A stretch of 64,000 nt of DNA from an uncultured bacterium (lineage in GTDB: Bacteria > Bacillota > Clostridia > Lachnospirales > Lachnospiraceae). The notes under the pieces were generated by a model, which worked only from the letters and a program-made list of their open reading frames with translations, was not told the origin of the DNA and made no database searches. Every line of letters begins with the position of its first letter. The first letter of the stretch is position 1. The stretch lies in NCBI GenBank assembly GCA_947647735.1, contig CANSLJ010000012.1, positions 1-64,000 on the forward strand. Direction: 5' to 3'. Both the position numbers and the translations under genes were made by a program. Shown here one piece after another: positions 29,121-38,815 of the stretch.

Positions 29121-30596
29121 ATGTCAGTTTATAAACATGGTATCAGTACCAGCAGGCGGGCTACCAACCTGGCAATCCCGGTGACATCGGATGGATGCCT
29201 GCAGTGTGTGATAGGGACAGCGCCGGTAAATTTGGCGGAAGATCCTTATGATACAGTAAATAAGCCTTTTGTTTTTCATAACAAACAGGCAGCGATTGCC
29301 GGACTGGGGTACAGCACCGATTTTAAGAGCTATACATTGTGCCAGTCGATGTACGCAACATTTGACGTGTTTGGTGTAGCACCGCTGATCATGATCAACG
29401 TTCTTGATCCGAAGAGGCATGTGAAAGCAGAGCTTTCCAAAGAACTGGACGTTGAGGGAGGGAAGGTATTAATTCCCGAAACGGGAATTCTTTTGGATAA
29501 GCTTAGCATCGCATCGACAGGGGATTCGGAAAAGGAGTACAAGCCGGATGAGGATTATGTTGCATCTTTTAATGCGGATGGCAGCGTGACGGTTGCAATT
29601 GTAAATACAGGAGCGGCAGCGGCAGAGAAAAAGTTGAAAGCAACGTTTGCCCAGATTGATCCTTCTATGGTCACATATGAGGATATCATCGGTTCCTATG
29701 ATGTCAAAACGAAGAAAAAAACGGGAATGGAGCTGATCGGGCGTGTATATCCGAAATTCGGTATTGTTCCTTCGCTTCTTCTGGCACCCGGATGGTCCCA
29801 TATTCCGGCTGTAAATCTGGCCCTGAATGCAAAAGCTCAGCTTATATCCAGTCTTTTTACTGCAAAAGTTATATCAGATCTTGATACAACAGCGGGAAAA
29901 GCAGACGGAATGGAAGGGGTAAAGGAATACAAAGATAAAAATGCTTATTCTGACCGGAATACCATCCTTGTATGGCCTCTTGTGGGGGTAGATGAACATA
30001 AATATTATTATTCGGCGCAGATGGCAGCGCATATGGAATATCTGGCGGCGAATAACGGAAGCGTTCCGTCGCAGTCCCCGTCCAATAAAGATATTAAGAT
30101 TACCGGATTGTATACGGCGGATGGTGAAGAGATCGATCTTGAGATGGATGAGGCAAATGATTACCTGAATGCATGCGGGGTTGTGACAGCGATCAATGTG
30201 AGCGGGTGGAAGTGCTGGGGAAATAATACGGCAGCATATCCCTCTTCTAATGATCCGATTGACAGATGGATCAATATTGTGACGATCTTTGATTATATCG
30301 AAAACAATTTTAAATTATCGTTTTTCAGTAAAGTGGATGATCTGACCAATTATCGCCTGGTAGATGAAGTAGTTTCGGGATACAACATGCAGTTGAACGG
30401 ACTGCAGGGATCAGATGATATTGCTGGCGGGGAAATCGTATTTGACCATGATGAAAATCCGATCAGTCAGATACTGGATGGCCACATCGTATTTCATACA
30501 CGGATTGGCGGATATGCACCGGCAGAATATATTGAAAATGTTTTTGAATTTGATCCTACTATCACAGAGGCGGCGCTTAAAGGAGGGGATGAATAA
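29121..30596 (+). CDS. Tail sheath protein
   Basis: The protein has 491 residues. N-terminal RATNLAIPVTSDGCLQCVIGTAPVNLAE, the central PKFGIVPSLLLAPGWSHIPAV and C-terminal TRIGGYAPAEYIENVFEFDPTI are the pattern of contractile tail sheath proteins. It surrounds the tube and contracts on infection, which marks this as a myovirus-type phage. It overlaps the tube gene by one base. Confidence 0.92.
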   Translation: MSVYKHGISTSRRATNLAIPVTSDGCLQCVIGTAPVNLAEDPYDTVNKPFVFHNKQAAIAGLGYSTDFKSYTLCQSMYATFDVFGVAPLIMINVLDPKRHVKAELSKELDVEGGKVLIPETGILLDKLSIASTGDSEKEYKPDEDYVASFNADGSVTVAIVNTGAAAAEKKLKATFAQIDPSMVTYEDIIGSYDVKTKKKTGMELIGRVYPKFGIVPSLLLAPGWSHIPAVNLALNAKAQLISSLFTAKVISDLDTTAGKADGMEGVKEYKDKNAYSDRNTILVWPLVGVDEHKYYYSAQMAAHMEYLAANNGSVPSQSPSNKDIKITGLYTADGEEIDLEMDEANDYLNACGVVTAINVSGWKCWGNNTAAYPSSNDPIDRWINIVTIFDYIENNFKLSFFSKVDDLTNYRLVDEVVSGYNMQLNGLQGSDDIAGGEIVFDHDENPISQILDGHIVFHTRIGGYAPAEYIENVFEFDPTITEAALKGGDE

Positions 30597-31111
30597 TGGG
30601 ATATAAGATACCTACTGTATTAAATAATTTTAATACGTATGGAGCTGGACATAAATATATAGGCGTTTCGTCGGAAACAACGCTTCCCAGTTTCGAGTAT
30701 ATGACGGAGACAATTGAAGGAGCAGGTATCAGCGGGGAGATAGAGGAAGCGGTTGAAGGTTCTTTTGGCTCAATGGAAACAGAAACTTCATTCCAGAATA
30801 TCGGACGGGAACTTTTCGATTTTATAACACAGACAGGGATGGTCACATACAGAGGATCAATGCAGGTGTTGAATACAGCGACACAGACGAATGATTACGA
30901 ATCGATTGTCGTTACGACAAAAGGAAAAGTGAAGTCTTTTGAACTGGGATCCCTGAAAAAAGGCGGCAAAGGAGAACCGAAGGTTGTCCGTGAGATCACT
31001 TATTGCAAGGTTACGATCGGAGGCGTGTCGGTCCTTGAACTGGATAAGTTCAACATGATCTGGAAACTCAACGGTGTTGACCGTTTACAGAAGGTTCGGA
31101 GCCAGATCTGA
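30596..31111 (+). CDS. Major tail tube protein
   Basis: The protein has 171 residues. The order after the sheath gene and the sequence PTVLNNFNTYGAGHKYIGVSSETTLPS, together with VTYRGSMQVLNTATQT, identify the FII-like tail tube family of P2-type phages. It polymerises to form the inner tube through which DNA passes. Confidence 0.9.
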   Translation: MGYKIPTVLNNFNTYGAGHKYIGVSSETTLPSFEYMTETIEGAGISGEIEEAVEGSFGSMETETSFQNIGRELFDFITQTGMVTYRGSMQVLNTATQTNDYESIVVTTKGKVKSFELGSLKKGGKGEPKVVREITYCKVTIGGVSVLELDKFNMIWKLNGVDRLQKVRSQI

Positions 31112-31191
31112 TGATATGCAGCAGGAAGCAGGCGGTGAAGTGCTGAAAAGCATGGAGCCGTCTTTATTGTGCAGAAAGAAAGGAAAAAGAA

Positions 31192-31617
31192 ATGGACAAA
31201 TATACAGAAACAGCAAGAGAAGAAGTTATGAGTGAAGAGATGCATGAGATCACAAATCCGGAGATCCCGGTTGCCCAGCCTGCAGTTAATGCAGATTCCC
31301 TCCTTCCTGAGAAAAACAAGGAAGAGGATGAACTGATCATAAAGTTCAAAAAACCGTATGTGTTTGAGGGAGAGACATATACGGAGCTCAATCTTCATGG
31401 TCTGGAAGACCTGAGGGGACGCGATCTGACGGCGATTGAAAAAGCATTCAATAAGACCGGAATTTCTTCGTTTGTGCCGGAAACAACCACAACTTATGCA
31501 AAGATCGTTGCTACAAGGGTGACAGGTTATCCGGCTGAGTATTTTGAAGATCTTCCGGTAACAGAAGTGGAAAAGATTAAGAATGCGGTGACAGGTTTTT
31601 TCTACAAAGACGAATAA
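31192..31617 (+). CDS. Tail assembly chaperone (short form)
   Basis: The protein has 141 residues with GAAAGGAAAAAG before the ATG. The C-terminal 95 residues (IIKFKKPYVFEGETYTELNLHGLEDLRGRDL) match the phage tail assembly chaperone group (gpE / 41 / 14 type). It keeps the tape measure soluble during tail assembly. A -1 slippery heptamer near the end makes a longer form. Confidence 0.85.
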   Translation: MDKYTETAREEVMSEEMHEITNPEIPVAQPAVNADSLLPEKNKEEDELIIKFKKPYVFEGETYTELNLHGLEDLRGRDLTAIEKAFNKTGISSFVPETTTTYAKIVATRVTGYPAEYFEDLPVTEVEKIKNAVTGFFYKDE

Positions 31618-31793
31618 GGCATGATTCCGGCAGCGATATCCAGAAGATTTCGGTTTATCTGGCTATGGCAACAAATACCGGAATTGATTTTTTTACGGAT
31701 CTTCCAATTGATGAATTTATTGACATAGCAGAGGAAGTGGGGGAAATTGGCAAAAAAAACAACTTACGAAATGGCGCTGGAAATCGGCGGTAA
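31192..31793 (+). CDS. Tail assembly chaperone, -1 frameshift product (long form)
   Basis: At T-TTT-TTC (31596-31602) a -1 slip leaves the zero frame 13 bases before its stop and continues in an open frame to a TAA at 31791. That would make a product of about 200 residues. The extension contains YLAMATNTGIDFFTDLPID and EFIDIAEEVGE, a typical second-part chaperone sequence with no start codon of its own. Its 3' end overlaps the tape measure gene by 47 bp. Confidence 0.8.
31596..31602 (+). promoter_or_regulatory. -1 ribosomal frameshift heptamer TTTTTTC
   Basis: The seven bases are in the X-XXY-YYZ register relative to the chaperone start at 31192 (codon GGT begins at 31594). The position, about 15 bases before the zero-frame stop and just upstream of the tape measure gene, is the conserved place of programmed frameshifting in tailed phages. 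Confidence 0.8.
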
Positions 31794-34700
31794 AATTCAG
31801 GGCTCACTTGGGAAGGCGGTCGGAGACGTCAATAAAAAACTGAGTTCTATCGGAAAAGCGGCAAAGGCTGCAGCCGGTATAGCAGCGGCGGCTTTTGCGA
31901 CGGTGAAGATAGGAAACATCGTGAAGGATGCTGTTTCTACTTACGCAGACTTTGATCAGGCTATGGCAAATACGGCGGCGACAGCAGGGGCAACGGGTGA
32001 AGAATATGCCAAGCTGGAAGCTGCTGCATTGGAAATGGGAAAAAAGACCACCAAAACAGCAACGGAAGCGAGTGAGGCTTTAGGCTATATGGCACTTGCC
32101 GGTTGGGATGTCGATACATCCATCTCGGCATTGGAGCCTGTGCTTAGGCTGTCAGAAGCGACCAGTATGGATCTGGCGACATGTTCAGATCTTGTGACAG
32201 ACTCAATGAGTGCATTAGGCCTTACCGTCGATGAACTATCAGGATATCTTGATGTGGCGTGTAAGGCGAATAATAAATCAAACCAGACAGCGCAACAGTT
32301 GATGGAGGCGTATATAGGCTGTGGCGGCGTCCTGAACAATCTGAATGTTTCTGTGGAAGACAGTGCCACGGCGCTTGGCGTACTGGCAAACCGCGGGATC
32401 AAAGGATCTGAGGCAGGGAATAAATTAAATACTGTCTTGATCAATCTGACATCGGGAACAGGACAAGCCGGTGAGATGATGAGCAAGCTGGGAATATCCG
32501 CATTTGATTCTGAAGGGAAATTTATAGGGCTTCAGGAGACGCTCCAGCGTGTCAATGAAGCAACAAAAGGGTTGACTGAGGAAGAAAGAAATGCCGCACT
32601 GGCAGCGATTGGCGGAAAAACTCAGATTGATACATTGAATGATCTGCTTGCCGGTCTAAATACGACAACGGAAGATGGCAGGACGGAATGGCAGGCATTG
32701 AATGATGAACTGTATAATGCACAGGGCGCTATGATGGATATGGCAGGAAAAGTAACTGACACCCTGCCGGGAGCTATGGCAGTGTTCGGATCTGCTATAG
32801 ATGATGCTAAAATTCAAATGTGTAAGATATTTGCGCCGATGGCAAAAGACGCGATACTTGAGATTGCTGATCGTATACCCAATATTACAGAGAAAGCGGC
32901 TGGATTTACAGAAGAATTATCTAAAAAGGCAGTTCCGGCTATCGCATCTTTTAAAAATAAAGCGATCAGTTTTTTCAGCAAAGTAGGACCGACACTGGAA
33001 GATATTAAAAACAAAGGAGTAGCAGCATTCAGGTATCTGGCAAGCACCGGAAAAACTGCTTTTGAAAATATAAAGGCAAAAATAGAAGAAAATAAGCCGG
33101 CTATCGATAAAGTCATTGCGGTTGCGCTGGATTTGAAGGATAAATTTTTTGAAGCTTTTGAGAGATCGAAACCTGCTATTTCCTATATAGCGACGGTTGC
33201 GCTTCCGGCGGTGGTAAGCGCCACCATGAAAGTAATAGGCGCGGCGGCAACGGTCTATCAGAAGATGAATGAGTGGGGCATATTAAAGCCGGTTATTATG
33301 GGCATTGCCGCGGCAATCGCAGCTATGAAGATGGTGGGATTTGCAAAATATACATTGAATACGGCTAAGTCTGTGAAGGCACTTGTGACCGTATTGGCAG
33401 TACAAAAGAAGGCAATGCTGGCTAATATTGCATTAAAAGTAAAGGATAAGGCAGAAACATTGTACTTATATGCTTTGTATGCCAAAGATGCAGTTGTGAA
33501 GGGAATCAGTACAGCGGCAACATGGGCGCAGACCGCGGCGATGACCGCCTGGAATGCGATATGTACAGCAGGAACAGCACTGACTACAGCTTTAGGAGCT
33601 GCATTTACATTTTTGACAAGCCCGATCGGGCTTGTGGTGCTGGCGATTGCAGCAGTGGTGGCAATCGGTGTTATCCTGTACAAAAACTGGGATACGATAA
33701 AGGAAAAGGCAAAACAGTTTGGCGAGCGGGTGGTCGGGATATTCAACAACCTGAAAGAGCGGGCTTCCGCCGCAATTCAGGCTTTTGCTGATAAATTTCC
33801 GGCAGCATTTGCTTTTATATCTTCTGTGTTTTCAAGCTGGAAGCAGAATATAAGTAACGCATTCAGCGGAGTAAAGCAGGCGTTTCAGGGTATTACTCAG
33901 TTTGTGAGCGGGATTTTTTCAGGAGATTGGTCAAAAGCACTCGACGGGTTGAAAAATATTTTTTCCGGAGCATTTAAAACCATAGCGTCTCTGGCTCTTG
34001 CACCTCTTAATAATCTGAAAGGTGTGGTGGTTGGTGCATTTAATGCAATAGATGTTGCGACAGGCGGAAAATTGACAGAAATTAAAGAAAAAGTGACGGC
34101 AGGATGGGCTTCTGTGAAGGAAACAGCAGGATCAGTCCTTTCGGCAGCGCGAGATACCATAGTGGAAAAACTGCAGAATATCAAAGCTGCTTACGATGAG
34201 CATGGAGGAGGCATAAAGGGAGCAGCTGCAGCAGTGATGGAGGGAGTAAAAAGTTATTACACAGCAGGATATTCTTTTATTAATAACCTGACCGGCGGGA
34301 AATTAGAGGAGATGCGGTCAAAATTCAGTGAAAAGTTATCTGGCATAAAACAGACTGTTCAGAACGGACTGAATGTAATAAAAGGATTCTTTTCCAATTG
34401 TAAGCTGGAACTTCCCAAAATAAAAACACCACATTTTTCAGTAAGTGGTGATTTTTCGATCGTACCGCCTAAAGTTCCGAAGGTGAAAGTGGATTGGTAC
34501 AAAGAGGGTGGCATCCTGACGGGACCGACGATATTCGGGGCAAATGGGGGCTCTCTTTTGGGAGGCGGTGAAGCGGGAAAAGAAGCTGTACTTCCATTAT
34601 CTGAACTGTGGTCGAATATGAAGTCAGTGGTCGGAGGGGTTGTTGGAAATCTGCCGGGGATAAATGGCGTAGCAGACATGCTGGGGAAAGTAAAGCAGCT

Positions 34701-34974
34701 TGTATCAGGCAATCCGGTGACAGAGCAGGAGGGTGGTTCCGTAACAAAGGAATTATATAACACCGTTAATAATAACAGTACCATAAATAAAACGAGTGAA
34801 AGTAGTTCTTCAAATGATTCACAAAAGTTTGTTTATTCGCCTCAGGTGATCATTCAGGGTAATGCCAGTAAAGAAGATGTTCAGTCTGCGCTGGATATGG
34901 ATCAGGAAAAGTTTAACCGGATGATGGCGGAATATATGCGGCAGAATCAAAGGACTTCATTTAAACCAGCGTAG
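31747..34974 (+). CDS. Tape measure protein
   Basis: The protein has 1,075 residues from a TTG at 31747, preceded by GTGGGGG. Residues 40-330 are the TP901-type core (FDQAMANTAATAGATGEEYAKL, ALGYMALAGWDVD, VLANRGIKGSEAGNKL). Several transmembrane-like hydrophobic stretches lie around 475-660 (GLVVLAIAAVVAIGVILYK). The remainder is helical, with a C-terminal GGEAGKEAVLPLSELW. It sets tail length and is ejected with DNA. The start overlaps the frameshifted chaperone frame. Confidence 0.93.
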   Translation: MAKKTTYEMALEIGGKIQGSLGKAVGDVNKKLSSIGKAAKAAAGIAAAAFATVKIGNIVKDAVSTYADFDQAMANTAATAGATGEEYAKLEAAALEMGKKTTKTATEASEALGYMALAGWDVDTSISALEPVLRLSEATSMDLATCSDLVTDSMSALGLTVDELSGYLDVACKANNKSNQTAQQLMEAYIGCGGVLNNLNVSVEDSATALGVLANRGIKGSEAGNKLNTVLINLTSGTGQAGEMMSKLGISAFDSEGKFIGLQETLQRVNEATKGLTEEERNAALAAIGGKTQIDTLNDLLAGLNTTTEDGRTEWQALNDELYNAQGAMMDMAGKVTDTLPGAMAVFGSAIDDAKIQMCKIFAPMAKDAILEIADRIPNITEKAAGFTEELSKKAVPAIASFKNKAISFFSKVGPTLEDIKNKGVAAFRYLASTGKTAFENIKAKIEENKPAIDKVIAVALDLKDKFFEAFERSKPAISYIATVALPAVVSATMKVIGAAATVYQKMNEWGILKPVIMGIAAAIAAMKMVGFAKYTLNTAKSVKALVTVLAVQKKAMLANIALKVKDKAETLYLYALYAKDAVVKGISTAATWAQTAAMTAWNAICTAGTALTTALGAAFTFLTSPIGLVVLAIAAVVAIGVILYKNWDTIKEKAKQFGERVVGIFNNLKERASAAIQAFADKFPAAFAFISSVFSSWKQNISNAFSGVKQAFQGITQFVSGIFSGDWSKALDGLKNIFSGAFKTIASLALAPLNNLKGVVVGAFNAIDVATGGKLTEIKEKVTAGWASVKETAGSVLSAARDTIVEKLQNIKAAYDEHGGGIKGAAAAVMEGVKSYYTAGYSFINNLTGGKLEEMRSKFSEKLSGIKQTVQNGLNVIKGFFSNCKLELPKIKTPHFSVSGDFSIVPPKVPKVKVDWYKEGGILTGPTIFGANGGSLLGGGEAGKEAVLPLSELWSNMKSVVGGVVGNLPGINGVADMLGKVKQLVSGNPVTEQEGGSVTKELYNTVNNNSTINKTSESSSSNDSQKFVYSPQVIIQGNASKEDVQSALDMDQEKFNRMMAEYMRQNQRTSFKPA

Positions 34975-34988
34975 AGGAGGGCTGATAT

Positions 34989-35198
34989 ATGGATGAAAAC
35001 CGGATTTACACGACAGTGCAGGGAGATATGTGGGATTCCATAGCATATCGTTTTTACGGAGATGTGAAATATATCAGCCTTCTTTTTCAGAATAATACAG
35101 ATCTGTTGGATATATTTGTTTTTTCGGCAGGAACGAAAATTTTTATTCCGGAATTGCCGGAAGAAGACGAAATGGAACTTCCAGAATGGAGAAGATAG
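34989..35198 (+). CDS. Tail protein X (gpX)
   Basis: This 69-residue LysM-like domain protein reads QGDMWDSIAYRFYGD followed by LFQNNTDLLDIFVFSAGTKIFIPELP. This is the P2 gpX type that binds the tail hub. GAGGAGGG lies before the ATG at 34989. Confidence 0.85.
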   Translation: MDENRIYTTVQGDMWDSIAYRFYGDVKYISLLFQNNTDLLDIFVFSAGTKIFIPELPEEDEMELPEWRR

Positions 35199-35201
35199 GA
35201 T

Positions 35202-36467
35202 ATGAGGGCAAGACAGTCTTCGGTTACTGTTATATATAATGGGATAGATATAACAGAGAACATTACTGATGATATAGAAGGGTTTCAGTATGTAGACCAT
35301 GCCAGCGGGACAGCAGATACGGCCACATTGAAACTAAACAATAAAAGCGGGAAGTGGTCGGGAAACTGGATGCCGGAGGAAGGGGATTATATAGAAGCAG
35401 TCATACGGCTGACAGACTGGGAACAGGATGGTGATAATCGAAAATATAACTGCGGGCATTTTCTGGTAGATGATCTGGGATATTCCGGACCGCCTTCCAT
35501 AGCTTCTATCGGCGGCATAGCAACCCCTATTGACACAGATTTCAATGTCACAGAGAAATCAAAAACATGGAAAAAAACATCAGTCAAAGGAATCCTATCT
35601 GAAATTGCGAAGAATGCCGGAGTCGGTCTTTTCTTTTCCGGGCAGGATTATCCGATTGATGAACTGGAACAATCAAATCAGGCGGATGTAACTTTTGCGT
35701 ATAGCCTGTGTTCTTCCTATAATCTGGCGATGAAATTATACAATCGAAAGATTGTTGTATTTGACAGTGTGGAATATGAAAAAAAGCCGGCCATGCTCTC
35801 GATCGACCGCACGCAGACAAATACATGGTCAGCGAAAAAGGAAATGACACGGGCTTATGACGGTGTTTCCATTTCCTATACGGATGCGAAAAAGAATCAG
35901 ACTTTGACATATAAATTTATGCTGAAGGACGGAAGCCGCATTTTAAAACTGAATGAAACAGCAGAAAGCCTTCAGGATGCCGAGATTAAGGCGAAATCCA
36001 AGTTATTAGAGCATAACAGGCAATGTCAGACGATGATGGCCAAGGTACGGGGGGACACAAAATATATATCCAGCAAGTGCGTGAATATGATTGGATTCGG
36101 GAAACTGGATGGAAAATATTATATCGATTCTGTTACCCATGAAAGAAATCCGGGAAGCGGTTATACCTGTTCTCTCGAAATGCATTTATGTATTATTGTG
36201 CAGGGAGTAACGGTTGCGACGGTGGCATCCGGAGATACTACAAAAAAGGCATCAGATCCTTCGACGGCAGCGAAAACGTATACGATTGTATCAGGTGATA
36301 CGTTATGGAAAATAAGTACAAAGCATTTGGGATCTGGCGCGAAATATATGCAGATATATAACGCTAATACGGGAATTATTGAATCGGAAGCGAAATCGCG
36401 CGGAAAATCTTCTTCCAGTAATGGGCATTGGATCTATCCGGGAACTACGCTGACGATACCGGGATAG
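35202..36467 (+). CDS. Baseplate hub protein (gpD/late control D type) with C-terminal LysM
   Basis: The protein has 421 residues. The first 340 residues are the P2 gpD-like hub (VTVIYNGIDITENITDDIEGF, AYSLCSSYNLAMKLYNRKIVVFDS). After a Thr/Ser linker, residues about 363-421 are a LysM domain (YTIVSGDTLWKISTKHLG ... GTTLTIPG) that would bind peptidoglycan. The fusion puts wall-binding on the tail tip, useful for penetrating a thick Gram-positive wall. Confidence 0.88.
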   Translation: MRARQSSVTVIYNGIDITENITDDIEGFQYVDHASGTADTATLKLNNKSGKWSGNWMPEEGDYIEAVIRLTDWEQDGDNRKYNCGHFLVDDLGYSGPPSIASIGGIATPIDTDFNVTEKSKTWKKTSVKGILSEIAKNAGVGLFFSGQDYPIDELEQSNQADVTFAYSLCSSYNLAMKLYNRKIVVFDSVEYEKKPAMLSIDRTQTNTWSAKKEMTRAYDGVSISYTDAKKNQTLTYKFMLKDGSRILKLNETAESLQDAEIKAKSKLLEHNRQCQTMMAKVRGDTKYISSKCVNMIGFGKLDGKYYIDSVTHERNPGSGYTCSLEMHLCIIVQGVTVATVASGDTTKKASDPSTAAKTYTIVSGDTLWKISTKHLGSGAKYMQIYNANTGIIESEAKSRGKSSSSNGHWIYPGTTLTIPG

Positions 36468-36480
36468 AGAGGATTTGAAA

Positions 36481-36939
36481 ATGTCTGATATTGTGAGAGT
36501 TGGATATATTGCGGCGGTAAACTATGCTGATGGAACTGCACAAGTTGTATATAAGGATCGTGATAATTCCACATCACCATTTATGCCGTTATGGGCAAAT
36601 GAGTGGAATCCTCCGGAAATAGATACTATGGTCTATGTTGTGCATCTGCAGAATGGCGGAACACGGGGAATGATCCTTGTTCCGCCATATACGGATGGAA
36701 ATCGTCCTGTGGAAGGCATAGCTGATATCTGGCGAAAAGACTTTGGGGATGGAAGCTACATCCGGTATGACAGGAAAGAAAGAAGGCTTGATATTGTCAG
36801 TGATTCTGTTCATGTCGAATCATTAGATATAGCCGGAGACTTGTCTGTTGACGGCAGTATTACAGCGAATACAATAAAAACAAGTGGGAATGTCCATGTG
36901 GGCGGCAACTTGACTGTTGATGGCAGTTATCCGGGATAA
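36481..36939 (+). CDS. Baseplate assembly protein V (spike)
   Basis: The protein has 152 residues from the ATG 36481 (AGAGGATT upstream; TTG 36475 also in frame). The OB-fold part contains VRVGYIAAVNYADGTAQVVYKDRD and FMPLWANEW. The C-terminal repeats (SLDIAGDLSVDGSITANTI, GNVHVGGNLTVDGSYPG) are a triple beta-helix spike. It pierces the envelope at contraction. Confidence 0.85.
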   Translation: MSDIVRVGYIAAVNYADGTAQVVYKDRDNSTSPFMPLWANEWNPPEIDTMVYVVHLQNGGTRGMILVPPYTDGNRPVEGIADIWRKDFGDGSYIRYDRKERRLDIVSDSVHVESLDIAGDLSVDGSITANTIKTSGNVHVGGNLTVDGSYPG

Positions 36940-36954
36940 GAAGAGGTGGTTCTG

Positions 36955-37344
36955 GTGATTGGTTATTTTGGCGAGATTATATTTGAGACAAATGATAAAA
37001 GGATCTGCACCTTCAATAATTTGAAGAGATCAATTTCGGCATCCTATTCTGAACATAAACGATACAGGAAGAAATCAGAACTTGAATTTGAGGGACCGGG
37101 AAACCAAAGCGTTACTTTTGATATGAAGTTCATGGCGGGTAACGGCGTTTCGCCGTGGAAAATGGTTCATGAAATAATTCAATTATGTGAAAACGGTATC
37201 GTAAATTCTTTTGTTATCGGGGGACATCGTGTCGGGAATGGAAAATGGGTGATAAAAAGTATTGATGAAGACTATAAAGAGGTATGGAACCACGGGGAGC
37301 TTGTTTCTGTTTCTATTACAGTAACAGCAGAAGAATATATGTAA
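36955..37344 (+). CDS. Phage tail protein GpU-like
   Basis: The protein has 129 residues from a GTG at 36955 (AAGAGGTGG upstream; GTG 36946 also in frame). GYFGEIIFETNDKRICTF and the Arg/Lys-rich strand followed by SVTFDMKFMAG fit the P2 GpU family, a tail component linked to tape and hub proteins. Confidence 0.75.
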   Translation: MIGYFGEIIFETNDKRICTFNNLKRSISASYSEHKRYRKKSELEFEGPGNQSVTFDMKFMAGNGVSPWKMVHEIIQLCENGIVNSFVIGGHRVGNGKWVIKSIDEDYKEVWNHGELVSVSITVTAEEYM

Positions 37345-37356
37345 GGCGGTGGAAGT

Positions 37357-37668
37357 GTGTTAGTGATAGATGGCGTACAGATTATTATAAATAATGTATA
37401 CGAGAGGAAATTGAGAGAAGAAATCCTCGATAAAGTTATTTTTCTGTTAACGTGTATAAAAGGTACGATTCCGATGAATAGGGAGATTGGACTTGATCCT
37501 GATATTATTTCAAGCCCGCCATATATCGCCCGGAATCTTTATACAATCAGTGCAATCGAATTGTTTGATAAATTTGAGCCACGTGCCAGCGTGGAAGAGA
37601 TATCATTTGAGTCAAATGGTATTGAAAATATAATCCCAAAGGTGGTGTTAACATATAATGGCGAATGA
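37357..37668 (+). CDS. Baseplate wedge protein (GpW/gp25)
   Basis: The protein has 103 residues from a GTG at 37357 with AAGGCGGTGG upstream. GTIPMNREIGLDPDI is the gp25/lysozyme-like wedge signature (IPMNRDFG type). It overlaps gpJ by 11 bp. Confidence 0.82.
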   Translation: MLVIDGVQIIINNVYERKLREEILDKVIFLLTCIKGTIPMNREIGLDPDIISSPPYIARNLYTISAIELFDKFEPRASVEEISFESNGIENIIPKVVLTYNGE

Positions 37669-38815
37669 AATACAAAAACTGTACAGCCTCCCAGATATTT
37701 CCTTTATAAATGGCATTTCATATGAACAGATATTAAATGAAATGATTGCTGATTATGAAGCGAAATATCGGGAAATAACAGGAAAAAAAGTTACATTGCG
37801 GCCGGGTGATAAAGAATATATTCATCTGCGGATAGAAGCAGGACAATATTTCCAGATGTATCAGATGCTGGATAATGCAGCTAAAATGAACCTTTTGAAG
37901 TATGCGAAAGGTGATTATTTGAAGCATTTGGGAGCGCTTAAAAGAACTTTTATCCAGGAGCCAAAAGCATCTGTAGTCAGGGCAAGGTTTACACTTTCGA
38001 AATCAAGAAAAGATGTTGTTTATATTCCACAGGGAACCAGAATCACAGCAGGGGATGGAATATATTTTGCAACGAATAATTATGCTGAAATAAAGGCAGG
38101 TGAAACCTATATTGATATTGACTGCACATGCGAAGTTCCCGGAACGGTTGGTGAAAAATATATGGTCGGACAAATTGATACCATTGTAGATCCGGTGCCT
38201 TATGTTGCATCAGTTACCAATATTACGGAGTCACAAGGGGGAACGAATGAAGAATCGGAAGAAAGTTTTCGTGAAAGGATTTTTCTGGCGCCTTCTGGGT
38301 ATTCGGTGGCTGGTCCCTCGGATGCATATGAATATTGGGTGAAACAGTATAATAGTGCAGCAATAGAAGATGTGAAAATATATGAGCCATCAGATGCTGT
38401 TGTAGATATCAGAATTCTTCTTTTGGGAGGTGTGATCCCAAGCCAGAGCTTCTGTTCGGACTGTTTGGAATATTTAAAAGAAAATCCGATCATTCCTTTG
38501 ACTGATAAGGTTCTGGTAGCGCCACCTGATGTGGTGAATTATGAGGTGAGAGCGACTTATTATATTGGAAAGAGCGATATTAATAATATGGCATCCATTC
38601 AGCAATCTATTGAAGCAGCAAAAGAAACATATCTAAATTGGCAGAGGACGAAAATAGGGCGGGACATTAATCCGGATGCTCTTACAGAATTTGTCAGGGC
38701 GGCTGGAGGAAAGCGTATTGAAATAACTTCTCCGATATTTACGCCGATTCCGGAAACATCGATTGCGATGGAAACATCGGTTGAATTTGCTTATGGGGGT
38801 ATAGAAGATGATTAA
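37658..38815 (+). CDS. Baseplate protein J
   Basis: The protein has 385 residues. VRARFTLSKSRKDVVYIPQGTRITAGDGIYFAT and GGTNEESEESFRERIFLAP are the gpJ (Mu gp47) signatures. It forms the ring of the baseplate wedges. The downstream gene overlaps by 8 bp. Confidence 0.92.
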   Translation: MANEIQKLYSLPDISFINGISYEQILNEMIADYEAKYREITGKKVTLRPGDKEYIHLRIEAGQYFQMYQMLDNAAKMNLLKYAKGDYLKHLGALKRTFIQEPKASVVRARFTLSKSRKDVVYIPQGTRITAGDGIYFATNNYAEIKAGETYIDIDCTCEVPGTVGEKYMVGQIDTIVDPVPYVASVTNITESQGGTNEESEESFRERIFLAPSGYSVAGPSDAYEYWVKQYNSAAIEDVKIYEPSDAVVDIRILLLGGVIPSQSFCSDCLEYLKENPIIPLTDKVLVAPPDVVNYEVRATYYIGKSDINNMASIQQSIEAAKETYLNWQRTKIGRDINPDALTEFVRAAGGKRIEITSPIFTPIPETSIAMETSVEFAYGGIEDD

